A stretch of 64,000 nt of DNA from CAZXFA01 sp964640085 (lineage in GTDB: Bacteria > Actinomycetota > UBA4738 > HRBIN12). The notes under the pieces are model-generated. The model did not search any database and had not been told where the DNA came from. It was given only the letters and a program-made list of their open reading frames with translations. Shown in pieces: positions 1-8,873 of the stretch; position 1 is the stretch's first letter; every line of letters begins with the position of its first letter. The stretch spans positions 68,256 to 132,255 of the forward strand of contig CAZXFA010000003.1 of NCBI GenBank assembly GCA_964640085.1, read 5' to 3'. Position numbers and translations under genes: made by a program.

Positions 1-202
1 CCCACCGAAGGCGATCGACGTGGCCTTCTCGAGGACCCACCGATCGCGACCCCGGGCGCCACTGAAGCGCACACCCAAGCCGACGCCGAACAGCTGCTGC
101 GGATCCGTCCCCACCAGGGCAAGATCTTGGCTCTCATCGATGCGCGGGCGCGCGACGGGATGGGATCTGGGTGACCGCGGACATCGGCGAGGAGGGGATG
201 GG
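1..202. other. Unresolved window edge, possible partial gene
   Basis: Two complementary frames stay open here and neither can be settled. On the plus strand a frame open from base 1 ends at a TGA at 172-174 (57 codons). On the minus strand a frame running off the left edge encodes a segment containing LALVGTDPQQLFGVGLG, with similar third-position GC. The minus frame would lie directly downstream of rarA and could be its operon partner. I recognise neither product. Confidence 0.25.
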
Positions 203-1450
203 CTAAGAAGGACCGCCGGAGGGCTCGCCCTCCTCACCCTCGTCCGAGGGCTCGTAATAGCGGCGGCCCGAGAACCGAGCCGGGCGGTACTCCTGCTCGA
301 CCCGGTGTCCCGGGTAGTCGTGCGGGTACTTGTAGCCCTTGCCGTAGCCGAGCTTCTTCAGACCGGGATGGCCCGACGGCTCCTTCAGGTGAAGCGGGAC
401 CGGGTCGCTCGAGGCCGCGTCGTCCTGAGCCTTGCCGAGCGCGGTGAGCACTGTGTTCGACTTCGGCGCCCGGGCGAGGTAGAGCGCCGCCTCCGCCAGG
501 TTCAGCCGCGCCTCGGGCAGTCCCACGTACTCGACCGCCTGGGCGGCCGCCACCGCGACGAGCAGGGCTCGGGGATCCGCGAGGCCGACGTCCTCGCTCG
601 CGTGCACGACCATCCGCCGGGCGATGTAGCGAGGGTCCTCGCCGGCCTCGAGCATCCGCGCGAGCCAGAACAGCGCCGCGTCGGGGTCCGATCCGCGGAT
701 GCTCTTGATGAACGCGCTGATCACGTCGAAATGCGCGTCGCCCTGCCGATCGTAGACGATCGCCTTCTGCTGCACCGCGTCGGCGGCGCGGTCGCGCGTC
801 ACGACGGACTCCCCCGCGGCCCGCGCGGCGAGCACGGCGGCCTCGAGCCCGGTGAGCGCGACCCGCGCGTCGCCCTCCGCTACCTCGACGAGGTGGTCCA
901 TCGCCTCGTACGGGACCTCGACGTCGAGCTTCCCGAGCCCATGCTCCCCGTCGGCGACGGCGCGTCGGAGAAGCTCGCGGATCTCGTCCGGCGCCAGCGG
1001 CTCGAGCCGCAGCAGGATGCAGCGCGAGAGCAGCGGCGTCACGAGCGAGAAGTACGGGTTCTCGGTCGTGGCCCCGATCAGCGTGATCGTCCCGTCCTCC
1101 ACCGTGGGGAGCAGCACGTCCTGCTGCGCCTTCGACCAACGGTGGACCTCGTCCACGAAGAGCACCGTCCGGAACATCCCACCCTCCGCGCGCTCCATCA
1201 CTTTCCGGGCATCGGCCACACCCGACGAGACCGCCGAGAGTTGCACGATCTCGGCCCCGACGGCATCCGCCAGCAGGTACGCGAGGGTCGTCTTCCCGGT
1301 GCCGGCAGGGCCCCACAGGAGCAGCGAGGGCAGGTGCCCGGCCTCCAGGAGCTGCGTGAGCGTCCTGCCCGGACCGAGCAGGTGCCGCTGGCCGACGAAG
1401 TCCTCGAAGGTCCGAGGTCGCATCCTGGCCGCGAGCGGGACCTCGGCCAT
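203..1450 (-). CDS. rarA: Replication-associated recombination AAA+ ATPase RarA (MgsA)
   Basis: 415-residue AAA+ ATPase of the RarA/MgsA/WRNIP1 family, which is related to clamp loaders and RuvB and acts at stalled replication forks. Visible motifs are Walker A GPAGTGKT (47-54), Walker B VLFVDE (96-101) and sensor 1 GATTENP (126-132). The family motif after Walker B, usually HRFNKAQQD, reads HRWSKAQQD. The C-terminal half holds the helical tetramerisation region ending in a KGYKYPHDYPGH signature typical of the family. Length is normal. It is the last clearly identified gene of the left minus-strand block, 4 bases after the PPOX gene, so co-transcription is likely. Confidence 0.96.
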   Translation of the reverse strand: MAEVPLAARMRPRTFEDFVGQRHLLGPGRTLTQLLEAGHLPSLLLWGPAGTGKTTLAYLLADAVGAEIVQLSAVSSGVADARKVMERAEGGMFRTVLFVDEVHRWSKAQQDVLLPTVEDGTITLIGATTENPYFSLVTPLLSRCILLRLEPLAPDEIRELLRRAVADGEHGLGKLDVEVPYEAMDHLVEVAEGDARVALTGLEAAVLAARAAGESVVTRDRAADAVQQKAIVYDRQGDAHFDVISAFIKSIRGSDPDAALFWLARMLEAGEDPRYIARRMVVHASEDVGLADPRALLVAVAAAQAVEYVGLPEARLNLAEAALYLARAPKSNTVLTALGKAQDDAASSDPVPLHLKEPSGHPGLKKLGYGKGYKYPHDYPGHRVEQEYRPARFSGRRYYEPSDEGEEGEPSGGPS

Positions 1451-1456
1451 CGAGTC

Positions 1457-1852
1457 TCAGTCCCGGTAGCGGACGATCCGGTCGGGGCGGATCCTCAGGA
1501 TCTCTCGGACCTGGCCGGGCGCGTACGCGTACCCGTGCCCGTCGTACCGATGTGAGAGCTCGTCGATGTGACGCTCGGCCCGATCCCCGACCTCGATGTC
1601 GACCACGGTTCCGGTGATCGAGATCCAGTCGTACGCGTCCCCACCCCGCAGCACCGAGAGCGCCACGCGGGGGTTCGCATGCACGTTCCGGTCCTTCACC
1701 CGCCCCTGCGCGGTGTTCACCAGGACATGCCCGTCCGCGGCGTCCACCCAGGTCACGGTGGCGTGCGGCGAGCCGTCGGGGTTGACCGTGACGAACGTGG
1801 CGAAGTCGGTTCCCGTCAGGTACTCCATGTCCCGGGGGGTCAGGTCGGTCAT
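1457..1852 (-). CDS. PPOX-class F420-dependent oxidoreductase-like protein
   Basis: 131-residue split-barrel flavin/deazaflavin-binding protein of the PPOX (pyridoxamine phosphate oxidase-like) superfamily. The pattern FATFVTVNPDGSPHATVTWV, then HVLVNTAQGRVKDRN and NPRVALSV, matches the actinobacterial F420-binding FDOR-B group. The ATG overlaps the aspS stop as ATGA, so translation is probably coupled to aspS. The substrate cannot be told from sequence; FMN or heme-degradation relatives are alternatives. If F420-dependent, it implies that the host makes coenzyme F420. Confidence 0.85.
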   Translation of the reverse strand: MTDLTPRDMEYLTGTDFATFVTVNPDGSPHATVTWVDAADGHVLVNTAQGRVKDRNVHANPRVALSVLRGGDAYDWISITGTVVDIEVGDRAERHIDELSHRYDGHGYAYAPGQVREILRIRPDRIVRYRD

Positions 1853-3636
1853 CGCTCCTCCTCGGGTCGGGTGGGCGGCGCCACGACGGCGATCCCGAGC
1901 TCGCGGAGCTGGATCTCGTCCACCCGAGCCGGTGCCCCGGTGAGCGGGTCGGCCCCCGACTGCGCCTTCGGGAACGCCGTGACGTCGCGGATCGCCTCCT
2001 TGCCGGCCATGAGCATCACGATCCGGTCGATCCCGAACGCCACGCCCCCGTGCGGCGGGACGCCGTACCGGAACGCGCCGATCAGGTGCCCGAACTGCTC
2101 CTCGGTCTCTTCGGGCGACAGGCCCAGCACCTCGAACACCTTCCTCTGCACCTCGGGGCGGTGGATCCGGATGCTCCCGCCGCCCAGCTCGAACCCGTTC
2201 AGGACCAGGTCGTAGGCCCGGGCCCTCGCGGTGCCCGGATCCAGGTCGTCGCTCGCCGGCGAGGTGAACGGGTGGTGCACGCTCACCCACTTGCCCTCGT
2301 CGTCGCTCCACTCGAAGAGCGGGGGCTCGACCATCCAGCAGAACGCCCACTCGCCGTCGGGGATCAGGGCGAGGCGCTCGGCCATCTCCCGACGGAGCCC
2401 GTCGAGGGCCACGTTTGCCCGGTCCTCTCGGTCCGCGACGATCAGCACCAGGTCGCCGGGGGACGCGCCCGTGGCCGTGCGGAGCCCCTGGACCTCCTCC
2501 GGGGACAGGTGCTTCTCGACGGGCGAGCGGACGCCGTCCGCCTCCACGACCAGCCAGACGAGCCCGGCCGCGCCGCGCTCCCTGGTCACCTGGACCAGGT
2601 GGTCGAGTTCGTTCCGCGACAGCGAAGCCCCTCCCGGCGCCGCGAACCCCTTCACGATGCCACCCTCGGCGAGCGCGGACGCGAACGCCCGGAAGCCGGT
2701 CCCGGCGAAGAGCCCCCCGAGGTCCGCCATCTCCATCCCGTAGCGGAGGTCGGGGCGGTCGGTCCCGAACCGCGCGAGCATCTCGCCGTACGCCATCCGC
2801 GGGAACGGCATCCGTACCTCGACCCCCCGGGTCTCGAGGACGATCCGGGCCATCAACGGCTCGATCACGGCGAACACGTCGCCCTCGTCGACGAACGACA
2901 TCTCGAGGTCGAGCTGCGTGAACTCCAGGCCGCGATCGGCGCGCGGGCTCTCGTCGCGGAAGCACCGGACGATCTGGTAGTAGCGGTCCTGTCCGGCCAC
3001 CATCAGGAGCTGCTTGAGCTGTTGTGGCGACTGCGGGAGCGCGTAGAAGGTGCCCGGCCACAGCCGCGAGGGCACGAGGAAGTCCCGGGCGCCCTCGGGC
3101 GTGCTCCGCGTGAGGTACGGTGTCTCGACCTCCACGAACCCCCGGGCCTCCATCTCCTCACGGACGATCCGGTTGACCCGGTGCCGCAGGGCGAGGATGC
3201 GGGTCATCTCCGGGCGCCGCAGGTCCAGGTAGCGGTACCGAAGCCGCAGCTCCTCGGAGGCCTCGATCCGGTCCTCGATCGGGAAGGGCGGGGTCTCCGC
3301 GGCCGCCAGGATCTCGACCGCGGTCACCGCGACCTCGACCACGCCGGTGGCGAGCTCGGGGTTCACCGTCCCCTCGGGGCGTCGCCGGACCTTGCCGGTG
3401 ACGCGGACGACCGACTCCGCCTTCAGCGACTGGGCGGCGGCATGGGCCTCGGGAGCGTCCTCCGGGTGGACGACGAGCTGCACGAGCCCCTCGCGGTCCC
3501 GCAGGTCGACGAAGGTCACGCCGCCGTGGTCGCGCTGCCGCCAGACCCAGCCGCACAAGGCGACCTGGGCTCCGACGTCGGACGCGCGGAGCTCGCCGCA
3601 GGCGTGGCTACGCATCGCGGTCCGTAGCTCGCTCAT
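1849..3636 (-). CDS. aspS: Aspartyl-tRNA synthetase, bacterial type (possibly non-discriminating)
   Basis: 595-residue class II synthetase. Order: OB-fold anticodon-binding domain (about 1-110), catalytic core with motif 1 (VEVETPYLTRSTPEGARDF), motif 2 (FRDE then RADRGLEFTQLD), the bacterial GAD insertion, and motif 3 (GVAFGIDRIVMLMAG). The anticodon domain has RQRDHGGV (His37) and RRPEGTVN. A His and a Gly at these places are, as I recall, determinants reported for non-discriminating AspRS, which charges both tRNA-Asp and tRNA-Asn; discriminating enzymes have Leu and Lys. The gene overlaps hisS and the PPOX gene by ATGA at both ends. Confidence 0.97.
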   Translation of the reverse strand: MSELRTAMRSHACGELRASDVGAQVALCGWVWRQRDHGGVTFVDLRDREGLVQLVVHPEDAPEAHAAAQSLKAESVVRVTGKVRRRPEGTVNPELATGVVEVAVTAVEILAAAETPPFPIEDRIEASEELRLRYRYLDLRRPEMTRILALRHRVNRIVREEMEARGFVEVETPYLTRSTPEGARDFLVPSRLWPGTFYALPQSPQQLKQLLMVAGQDRYYQIVRCFRDESPRADRGLEFTQLDLEMSFVDEGDVFAVIEPLMARIVLETRGVEVRMPFPRMAYGEMLARFGTDRPDLRYGMEMADLGGLFAGTGFRAFASALAEGGIVKGFAAPGGASLSRNELDHLVQVTRERGAAGLVWLVVEADGVRSPVEKHLSPEEVQGLRTATGASPGDLVLIVADREDRANVALDGLRREMAERLALIPDGEWAFCWMVEPPLFEWSDDEGKWVSVHHPFTSPASDDLDPGTARARAYDLVLNGFELGGGSIRIHRPEVQRKVFEVLGLSPEETEEQFGHLIGAFRYGVPPHGGVAFGIDRIVMLMAGKEAIRDVTAFPKAQSGADPLTGAPARVDEIQLRELGIAVVAPPTRPEEER

Positions 3637-4901
3637 CCCTCTCCCATCCCCGAGGTCAGCCGGTCCATCACCTCGCCCGCGGGGACCTCCTCCTGCGCGC
3701 CGTCGGACAGGCGGCGGAGCGTCACGAGCCCCTCGGCGACCTCGCGCTCCCCCACGATCGCGGCGAACCGCGCGCCGGCGCGGTCAGCCGCCCGCAGCTG
3801 CGCCTTCAGCGGCCGCTCCCCCAGTGCCGCTGCGGCCGCGACCCCCGCCGCGCGCAGCTCCCGGACGAGCGCCACCGCGGCCGCGCGGGCCGCGTCGCCG
3901 AGCGCAACGACGAAGCACATCGGTCCACGCGGCCCGGGGACCGCCAGCCCCTCCTCCTCCATCGCGAGCAGCACGCGGTCCAGGCCGAGGCCGAACCCCA
4001 CGCCCGGCGTGGGCGGCCCCCCGAGCACCTCGGCGAGCCCGTCGTACCGCCCCCCGCCGCACAGGGTCGCCTGCGCGGGGGAGAGCACGTCCGAGACGAA
4101 CTCGAACGCCGTCCGCGTGTAGTAGTCGAGCCCCCGGACCAGCCGCCGGTCCTCGACGAAGGCGATCCCCGCCCCCTCGAGCCCCACGCGCACACCCGCG
4201 TAGTGCTCCGCGCACACTTCGCACAGGTGGTCGGCGATCGTGGGCGCCGCCAGCACGAAGTCCTTCCCACCGTCCACCTTGCAGTCGAAGACCCGCAGCG
4301 GGTTGGTCTCGAGCCGGGTCCGGCAGTCCTCGTCCAGGTCGTCCAGATGTTCGCGGAAGTGGGCCACGAGCAGCTCCCGGTACGCGGGCCGACAGACCGG
4401 GTCCCCGATCGAGTTCACGCGGAGCTCGAGGCGTCGCAGCCCGCGGTCCCGGAGGTACCGATCGCCGACCGCGATCGTCTCGACGTCGGCGGCCGGACCC
4501 GCCTCGTCGATCACCTCCACGCCGAACTGCCGGAACTCACGCATCCGACCGGCCTGCGGACGGCCGTGCCGCCAGCTCAGCATCAGGTAGTAGCCCTTGA
4601 ACGGCGACGGAAGGTCCTGCGCCCGGGCGAGGTAGGCGCGCACGGCCGGAGCGGTGCCCTCGGGACGGAGGGTAAGCGACCGCCCCCCCTTGTCCTCGAA
4701 CGTGTACATCTCCTTCGTCACCACGTCCGAGGTCCCCCCCGACGTACGCACGAACAGCTCGGTGTGCTCGAACGCCGGCGTCTCGAGGTAGCGGTACCCG
4801 AACAGCCGGGCTATCTCGTGCGCGGTCTCGTACAGGCCGAGCATCGCCTCCGATCGCGGCGGCATGAGGTCGTCGGTCCCGCGGGGCGGTCGGAGCTCCA
4901 C
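3633..4901 (-). CDS. hisS: Histidyl-tRNA synthetase
   Basis: 422-residue class II synthetase charging tRNA-His. Motifs are TSGGTSDVV, LRPEGTAPAVRAY, the His-specific LVRGLDYYTRTAFEF and GGGRYDGL, and motif 3 GFGLGLDRVLLAM, followed by a C-terminal anticodon-binding domain. Translation begins at GTG, immediately after the TGA of the upstream metallo-hydrolase. Motif 2, normally FR(Y/H)ERPQ, reads WRHGRPQ: Glu is replaced by Gly at residue 113 and Phe by Trp at 110. The HisRS-specific motifs argue against the HisZ paralogue. It overlaps aspS by ATGA. Confidence 0.95.
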   Translation of the reverse strand: MELRPPRGTDDLMPPRSEAMLGLYETAHEIARLFGYRYLETPAFEHTELFVRTSGGTSDVVTKEMYTFEDKGGRSLTLRPEGTAPAVRAYLARAQDLPSPFKGYYLMLSWRHGRPQAGRMREFRQFGVEVIDEAGPAADVETIAVGDRYLRDRGLRRLELRVNSIGDPVCRPAYRELLVAHFREHLDDLDEDCRTRLETNPLRVFDCKVDGGKDFVLAAPTIADHLCEVCAEHYAGVRVGLEGAGIAFVEDRRLVRGLDYYTRTAFEFVSDVLSPAQATLCGGGRYDGLAEVLGGPPTPGVGFGLGLDRVLLAMEEEGLAVPGPRGPMCFVVALGDAARAAAVALVRELRAAGVAAAAALGERPLKAQLRAADRAGARFAAIVGEREVAEGLVTLRRLSDGAQEEVPAGEVMDRLTSGMGEG

Positions 4902-5537
4902 TCAGCGCTCCGCCGATCCGACGAGCTCCAGCAGGTAGGGGTTCCGCGCACGCTCCCGCGCGACCGTGGTCCGCGGGCCGTGGCCGGGGAAGACGTCGAG
5001 GGGGTTGGGCAACTCCAGGAACCTCCGGAGGCTGCGCTGCATCGCGACCGGCGAGGAGTTCGGGAAGTCGCTCCGCCCGATCGTTCCGGCGAACACCAGG
5101 TCGCCGGAAAGAACCCACCCGTCGGTCCGGTAGCAGACGCTGCCGGGCGTGTGCCCTGGCGTGTGCAGCACCTGGATCTCGAACCCGGCGAAGGCGAGCT
5201 CGTCCCCCTCGGCGACGGTCCGGACGTCCTTCACCGGGACCGGCGGGGCCGGCATCCCGGCGCCCCACGTGGCCGGATCGGTCAAGGCCGCGGCGTCGTC
5301 CTCGTGGATGTAGAGCGGCAGATCATCCCGGCAGAGCTCGGCGGCCGCCCCGATGTGGTCGTAGTGGCCGTGCGTGGCGAGGACGGCGACGGGCCGACGT
5401 CCTTCGACGTCGAGCATCCGGCGCACGACCCCGGTCGAGAACCCCGGATCGACGACCACCGCCTCGTGGGTGCCGGCGGAGCCGATCAGCCAGCAGTTGC
5501 TCTCGAACGAGTTGTCGGAGAAGACGTCCAGGAACAT
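4902..5537 (-). CDS. Metallo-beta-lactamase-fold hydrolase, glyoxalase II-like
   Basis: 211-residue MBL-fold hydrolase with the dinuclear zinc motif THGHYDH (HxHxDH), the further ligands in LHTPGHTPGS, GDLVFAGTIGRSDFP and FPGHGPRT. This is the glyoxalase II-like subgroup that commonly sits between relA/dtd and hisS in Actinobacteria. It probably hydrolyses a thioester such as a hydroxyacyl-thiol in the cytoplasm, but the thiol substrate is not determined. The stop TGA directly abuts the hisS GTG start, so the genes are co-translated. Confidence 0.88.
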   Translation of the reverse strand: MFLDVFSDNSFESNCWLIGSAGTHEAVVVDPGFSTGVVRRMLDVEGRRPVAVLATHGHYDHIGAAAELCRDDLPLYIHEDDAAALTDPATWGAGMPAPPVPVKDVRTVAEGDELAFAGFEIQVLHTPGHTPGSVCYRTDGWVLSGDLVFAGTIGRSDFPNSSPVAMQRSLRRFLELPNPLDVFPGHGPRTTVARERARNPYLLELVGSAER

Positions 5538-5587
5538 GGGGCGGCCATCGTATCCGACCGGACCCGACCCCCGAGCGCTCCCGGTCG

Positions 5588-6034
5588 CTACCGATCCGCC
5601 GCGTCGATCCAGAGCGTGACGGGGCCGTCGTTCACGAGGTCGACCTCCATGTGCTCCCGGAACGCGCCCCGACGCACATCGGCGCCCCGGGCCTCGAGGG
5701 CCCGAGCGAACGCCTCGACGCGATCGGCGGCCACCTCGGGCCGCGCGGCCCTGTCCCAGGACGGCCGGCGGCCCCGGCGAACGTCCCCATACAGGGTGAA
5801 CTGTGGGACGACGAGCACCTGGCCGCCCACGTCGGAGAGCGAACGGCTCAACTTCCCCTGCTCGTCCTCGAACACCCGTAGGCGGAACACCTTCTCGGCC
5901 AGCCGGTCGTACTCGCCGAACGCGTCGTCCTTCCCCACCCCGACCAGCAGCAGGAACCCACGACCGATCTCGGCGACCGGCTCGCCCCGGACGCGGACCG
6001 CGGCCCGGGACACACGCTGGAGGAGGATCCGCAT
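5588..6034 (-). CDS. dtd: D-aminoacyl-tRNA deacylase
   Basis: 148-residue DTD-family enzyme that removes D-amino acids (and Gly) mischarged on tRNA, protecting translation. The N-terminal MRILLQRVSRAAV, the central PQFTLYGDVRRGRRPSW and the C-terminal NDGPVTLWID with the Gly-Pro cis motif define the family. The usual SQFTLY is PQFTLY here and the usual GNRPSF is GRRPSW, both mild departures near the active site. The gene lies 3 bases after relA and is probably in the same transcript. Confidence 0.94.
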   Translation of the reverse strand: MRILLQRVSRAAVRVRGEPVAEIGRGFLLLVGVGKDDAFGEYDRLAEKVFRLRVFEDEQGKLSRSLSDVGGQVLVVPQFTLYGDVRRGRRPSWDRAARPEVAADRVEAFARALEARGADVRRGAFREHMEVDLVNDGPVTLWIDAADR

Positions 6035-6037
6035 CCG

Positions 6038-8287
6038 CTAGCGGGGGATCACGCGGAAGGCGTCGTAGACGTTCTCGACCTTCTTCACCGCGGTCAGGAT
6101 CCCCGCGAGATGCGTGATGTCGGCCAGCTCGAACGTGAACCGCAGGGTCGTCGTCCGGTCGCGCCCGACCATCGAGGTGGCCGACAGGATGTTCACGTGG
6201 TGATCGGAGAGCACGGTCGCCACGTCCGAAAGCAGACGGGTCCGATCAAGGGCTTCCACCTGGATCGCGACCACGAACGACGTGGACTTGCCTCCGCGCC
6301 AGGAGACGTCGATCAAGCGCTCCGGCTGCGCCGAGAGCGCCCGGGCGTTCGGGCAGTCCGTCCGGTGGACGCTGACCCCCTGGCCGCGCGTGACGAAGCC
6401 CATGATCTCGTCGCCGGGCACCGGCGTGCAGCAGCGGGCCAGCCGCACCCAGACGTCCACCGACCCCGGAACCACCACGCCGGAGGTCAGATCCGGCTTC
6501 TCGATCCGGACCGGCCGGGCGAGCGGCACCTCCCGCACATCCTCCTCGATCGTGCCGCTCACGCTCCGGATCAGCCGGGCCACGACCGACTGCGGTGAGA
6601 CGTGTCCCTCCCCCAGCGCCACGTACAGCGCATCCAGGTTCGGGAACTTCATCTCGTCGGCGAGCTGTCGCAGGGTGTCCTCGGTCGCCAGCCGCTTGAA
6701 GGGCACGTTCTGTCGTCGCATCAGGCGCTGGAGCGCCTCCTTGCCCTCCTCGAGGGCGTCCTCCCGTCGCTCCCGGCTGAACCACTGCCGGATCTTGTTC
6801 CGGGCCCGAGGAGTCTTCACGAACTTCAGCCAGTCCTGCGAGGGGCCCTCGCTCTCGGCCCGCGAGGCCAGGATCTCCACCGTGTCGCCTGTCCGGAGCT
6901 CGTAGTCGAGCGGTACCAGCTTCCCGTTCACCTTCGCGCCGATCGTCCGGTGCCCGATCTCGGTGTGGATCGCGTAGGCGAAGTCGACCGGGGTCGCGCC
7001 GGCCGGGAGGTTCATCACGTCGCCCTTCGGGGTGAAGATGAAGACCTGCCCGCCGTACAGGTCGATCTTCAGGCCCTCCATGAACTCCCGCGGGTCGGCC
7101 ATGTCCTTCAGCCACTCGAGCATCTGGCCGAGCCACGCGAGGTCGGCGGCCTCCTTGGCCTTCTTCCCGTCCCGTCCCTCCTTGTACCGCCAGTGGGCCG
7201 CGATCCCGAACTCCGCCGTCCGGTGCATGTCTCGCGTGCGGATCTGGACCTCGATCGGTCGCCCCTCCAGACCAACCACGGTCGTGTGCAGCGACTGGTA
7301 CATGTTGGACTTGGGCATCGCCACGTAGTCCTTGAAGCGACCCGGGACGGGCTTCCACAGGGAATGAACCGCGCCGAGCGCCCCGTAGCAGTCGCGGACG
7401 TTGTCGACGAGCACGCGGATCGCGGCCAGGTCGTAGATCTCGTTGAACTCCTTGCCGCCGACCACCATCTTCTCGTAGATCGAGTACAGGTGCTTCGGGC
7501 GGCCGACCACCTCGGCCTTCACACCGGCCTCCCGGAGCCGGGCGCGCGCCGCGTCGAGGACGGCGTTCACGTACTCCTGGCGTTCGCCCCGACGCTTCTC
7601 GACCAGGCTGGCGATCTCCCGGTACGGACCGGGGTGCAGGGTCTTGAAGGCCAGGTCCTCCAGCTCCCACTTGATCTGCTGGACGCCCAGGCGATGGGCG
7701 AGCGGTGCGTAGATGTCGAGGGTCTCGGTCCCGATCCGTCGCTGCTTCTCGGGCGGCAACGGCGCCAGGGTCCGCATGTTGTGGAGCCGGTCGGCCAGCT
7801 TGATCAGCAGCACCCGGATGTCGCCGGCCATCGCCACGATCATCTTCCGGACGTTCTCGGCCTGTTCCTGCTCGCGGCTGCGGGGGGGGACCCGATCCAG
7901 CTTCGTGAGGCCGTCCACGATCCGCGCGACCTCGGGTCCGAACTCCGATCCGAGCTGGTCGAGGGTGACGTCGGTGTCCTCCACGGTGTCGTGGAGCAGG
8001 GCCGCCTGGAGGGTGGTGGTGTCCAGCCCCAGGTCAGCCAGCACCTGAGCGACGGCCAACGGGTGCTGGATGAAGTCCTCGCCCGACAGGCGCGTCTGTC
8101 CCGCGTGCTGCGTCTCCGCGAACCGGTAGGCGCGCTCGATCTCGCGGAGGTCGGCCTTCGGGTTATAGGACTTGACCTTCTTCAGCAGCGTCTCGATGCC
8201 GGCCCGTTCCGGAGCCGGGTCCCCGCGACGCAGGCGAGAGACGATCCCGCCCCGCCGTTCGGTCTTGACCTGCTCCGGGCCGTCCAT
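6038..8287 (-). CDS. relA: Bifunctional (p)ppGpp synthetase/hydrolase (Rel)
   Basis: 749-residue long RelA/SpoT homologue. The N-terminal HD hydrolase domain has LLHDTVEDT (HD at 99-100) and KLADRLHNMRTL. The synthetase domain has GRFKDYVAMPKSNMYQSLHT and AEFGIAAHWRYKEG, then come a TGS domain (about 400-460, LPAGATPVDFAYAIHTEIG), a zinc-finger/helical part, and a C-terminal ACT domain. Both catalytic halves look intact, as expected for an organism with a single bifunctional Rel that makes and removes (p)ppGpp during the stringent response. Confidence 0.97.
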   Translation of the reverse strand: MDGPEQVKTERRGGIVSRLRRGDPAPERAGIETLLKKVKSYNPKADLREIERAYRFAETQHAGQTRLSGEDFIQHPLAVAQVLADLGLDTTTLQAALLHDTVEDTDVTLDQLGSEFGPEVARIVDGLTKLDRVPPRSREQEQAENVRKMIVAMAGDIRVLLIKLADRLHNMRTLAPLPPEKQRRIGTETLDIYAPLAHRLGVQQIKWELEDLAFKTLHPGPYREIASLVEKRRGERQEYVNAVLDAARARLREAGVKAEVVGRPKHLYSIYEKMVVGGKEFNEIYDLAAIRVLVDNVRDCYGALGAVHSLWKPVPGRFKDYVAMPKSNMYQSLHTTVVGLEGRPIEVQIRTRDMHRTAEFGIAAHWRYKEGRDGKKAKEAADLAWLGQMLEWLKDMADPREFMEGLKIDLYGGQVFIFTPKGDVMNLPAGATPVDFAYAIHTEIGHRTIGAKVNGKLVPLDYELRTGDTVEILASRAESEGPSQDWLKFVKTPRARNKIRQWFSRERREDALEEGKEALQRLMRRQNVPFKRLATEDTLRQLADEMKFPNLDALYVALGEGHVSPQSVVARLIRSVSGTIEEDVREVPLARPVRIEKPDLTSGVVVPGSVDVWVRLARCCTPVPGDEIMGFVTRGQGVSVHRTDCPNARALSAQPERLIDVSWRGGKSTSFVVAIQVEALDRTRLLSDVATVLSDHHVNILSATSMVGRDRTTTLRFTFELADITHLAGILTAVKKVENVYDAFRVIPR

Positions 8288-8347
8288 GGATCCGCCTCCA
8301 TCGCCTGGAAGCCCAGTGTAGCCCGGAGGCCCGCCGAGCCCGAGGGT

Positions 8348-8869
8348 TCAGTAAGCGACCAGCGTGAACAGGTCGTACCCCTCGAGACGGTCCCGTCCCT
8401 TCAGGAACCCGAGCTCGATCAGGCACGCGATCCCGACGACCTTGCCGCCGATCCGCTCCACCAGGTGGGCCGCCGCCCTCGCGGTGCCACCCGTGGCCAG
8501 CACGTCGTCCACGACCAGCACCCGCTCCCCAGGCTTGACGGCGTCTCGGTGGATCTCGAGCGCCGACGTGCCGTACTCGAGCTCGTACTCGGCCAACTCC
8601 GTATGGTACGGGAGCTTGTCCTTCTTCCGCACCGGGACGAATCCGGCGCCGAAGTGGTACGCGACCGGCGAGGCGATGATGAACCCGCGGGCCTCGATAC
8701 CGACCACCTTGTCCACGTTCCCCCGCCCGAAGTGGACCACGATCAGGTCGATCACCGTGGAGAAGGCGATCTCGTCGGCCAGGAGCGGCGTGATGTCCTT
8801 GAACATCACGCCTTCCTGGGGGAAGTCGGGCACGTCCCGGATCAGCGCCTTGATCTGATCGATGTCCAC
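8348..8869 (-). CDS. apt: Adenine phosphoribosyltransferase
   Basis: 173-residue purine-salvage enzyme converting adenine and PRPP to AMP. The PRPP-binding motif VLVVDDVLATGGTA and the N-terminal IRDVPDFPQEGVMFKDITPLL are diagnostic. Length is typical. It lies 4 bases after secF on the same strand and is followed by a 60-base gap before relA. The secDF-apt-relA order is a conserved actinobacterial arrangement. Confidence 0.96.
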   Translation of the reverse strand: MDIDQIKALIRDVPDFPQEGVMFKDITPLLADEIAFSTVIDLIVVHFGRGNVDKVVGIEARGFIIASPVAYHFGAGFVPVRKKDKLPYHTELAEYELEYGTSALEIHRDAVKPGERVLVVDDVLATGGTARAAAHLVERIGGKVVGIACLIELGFLKGRDRLEGYDLFTLVAY

Positions 8870-8873
8870 GGGG

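Noticed and set aside
3633..4901. HisZ (ATP-PRT regulatory subunit) instead of HisRS
   Set aside because: The His-specific LVRGLDYYTRTAFE motif, GGGRYDGL and an anticodon-binding domain are present.
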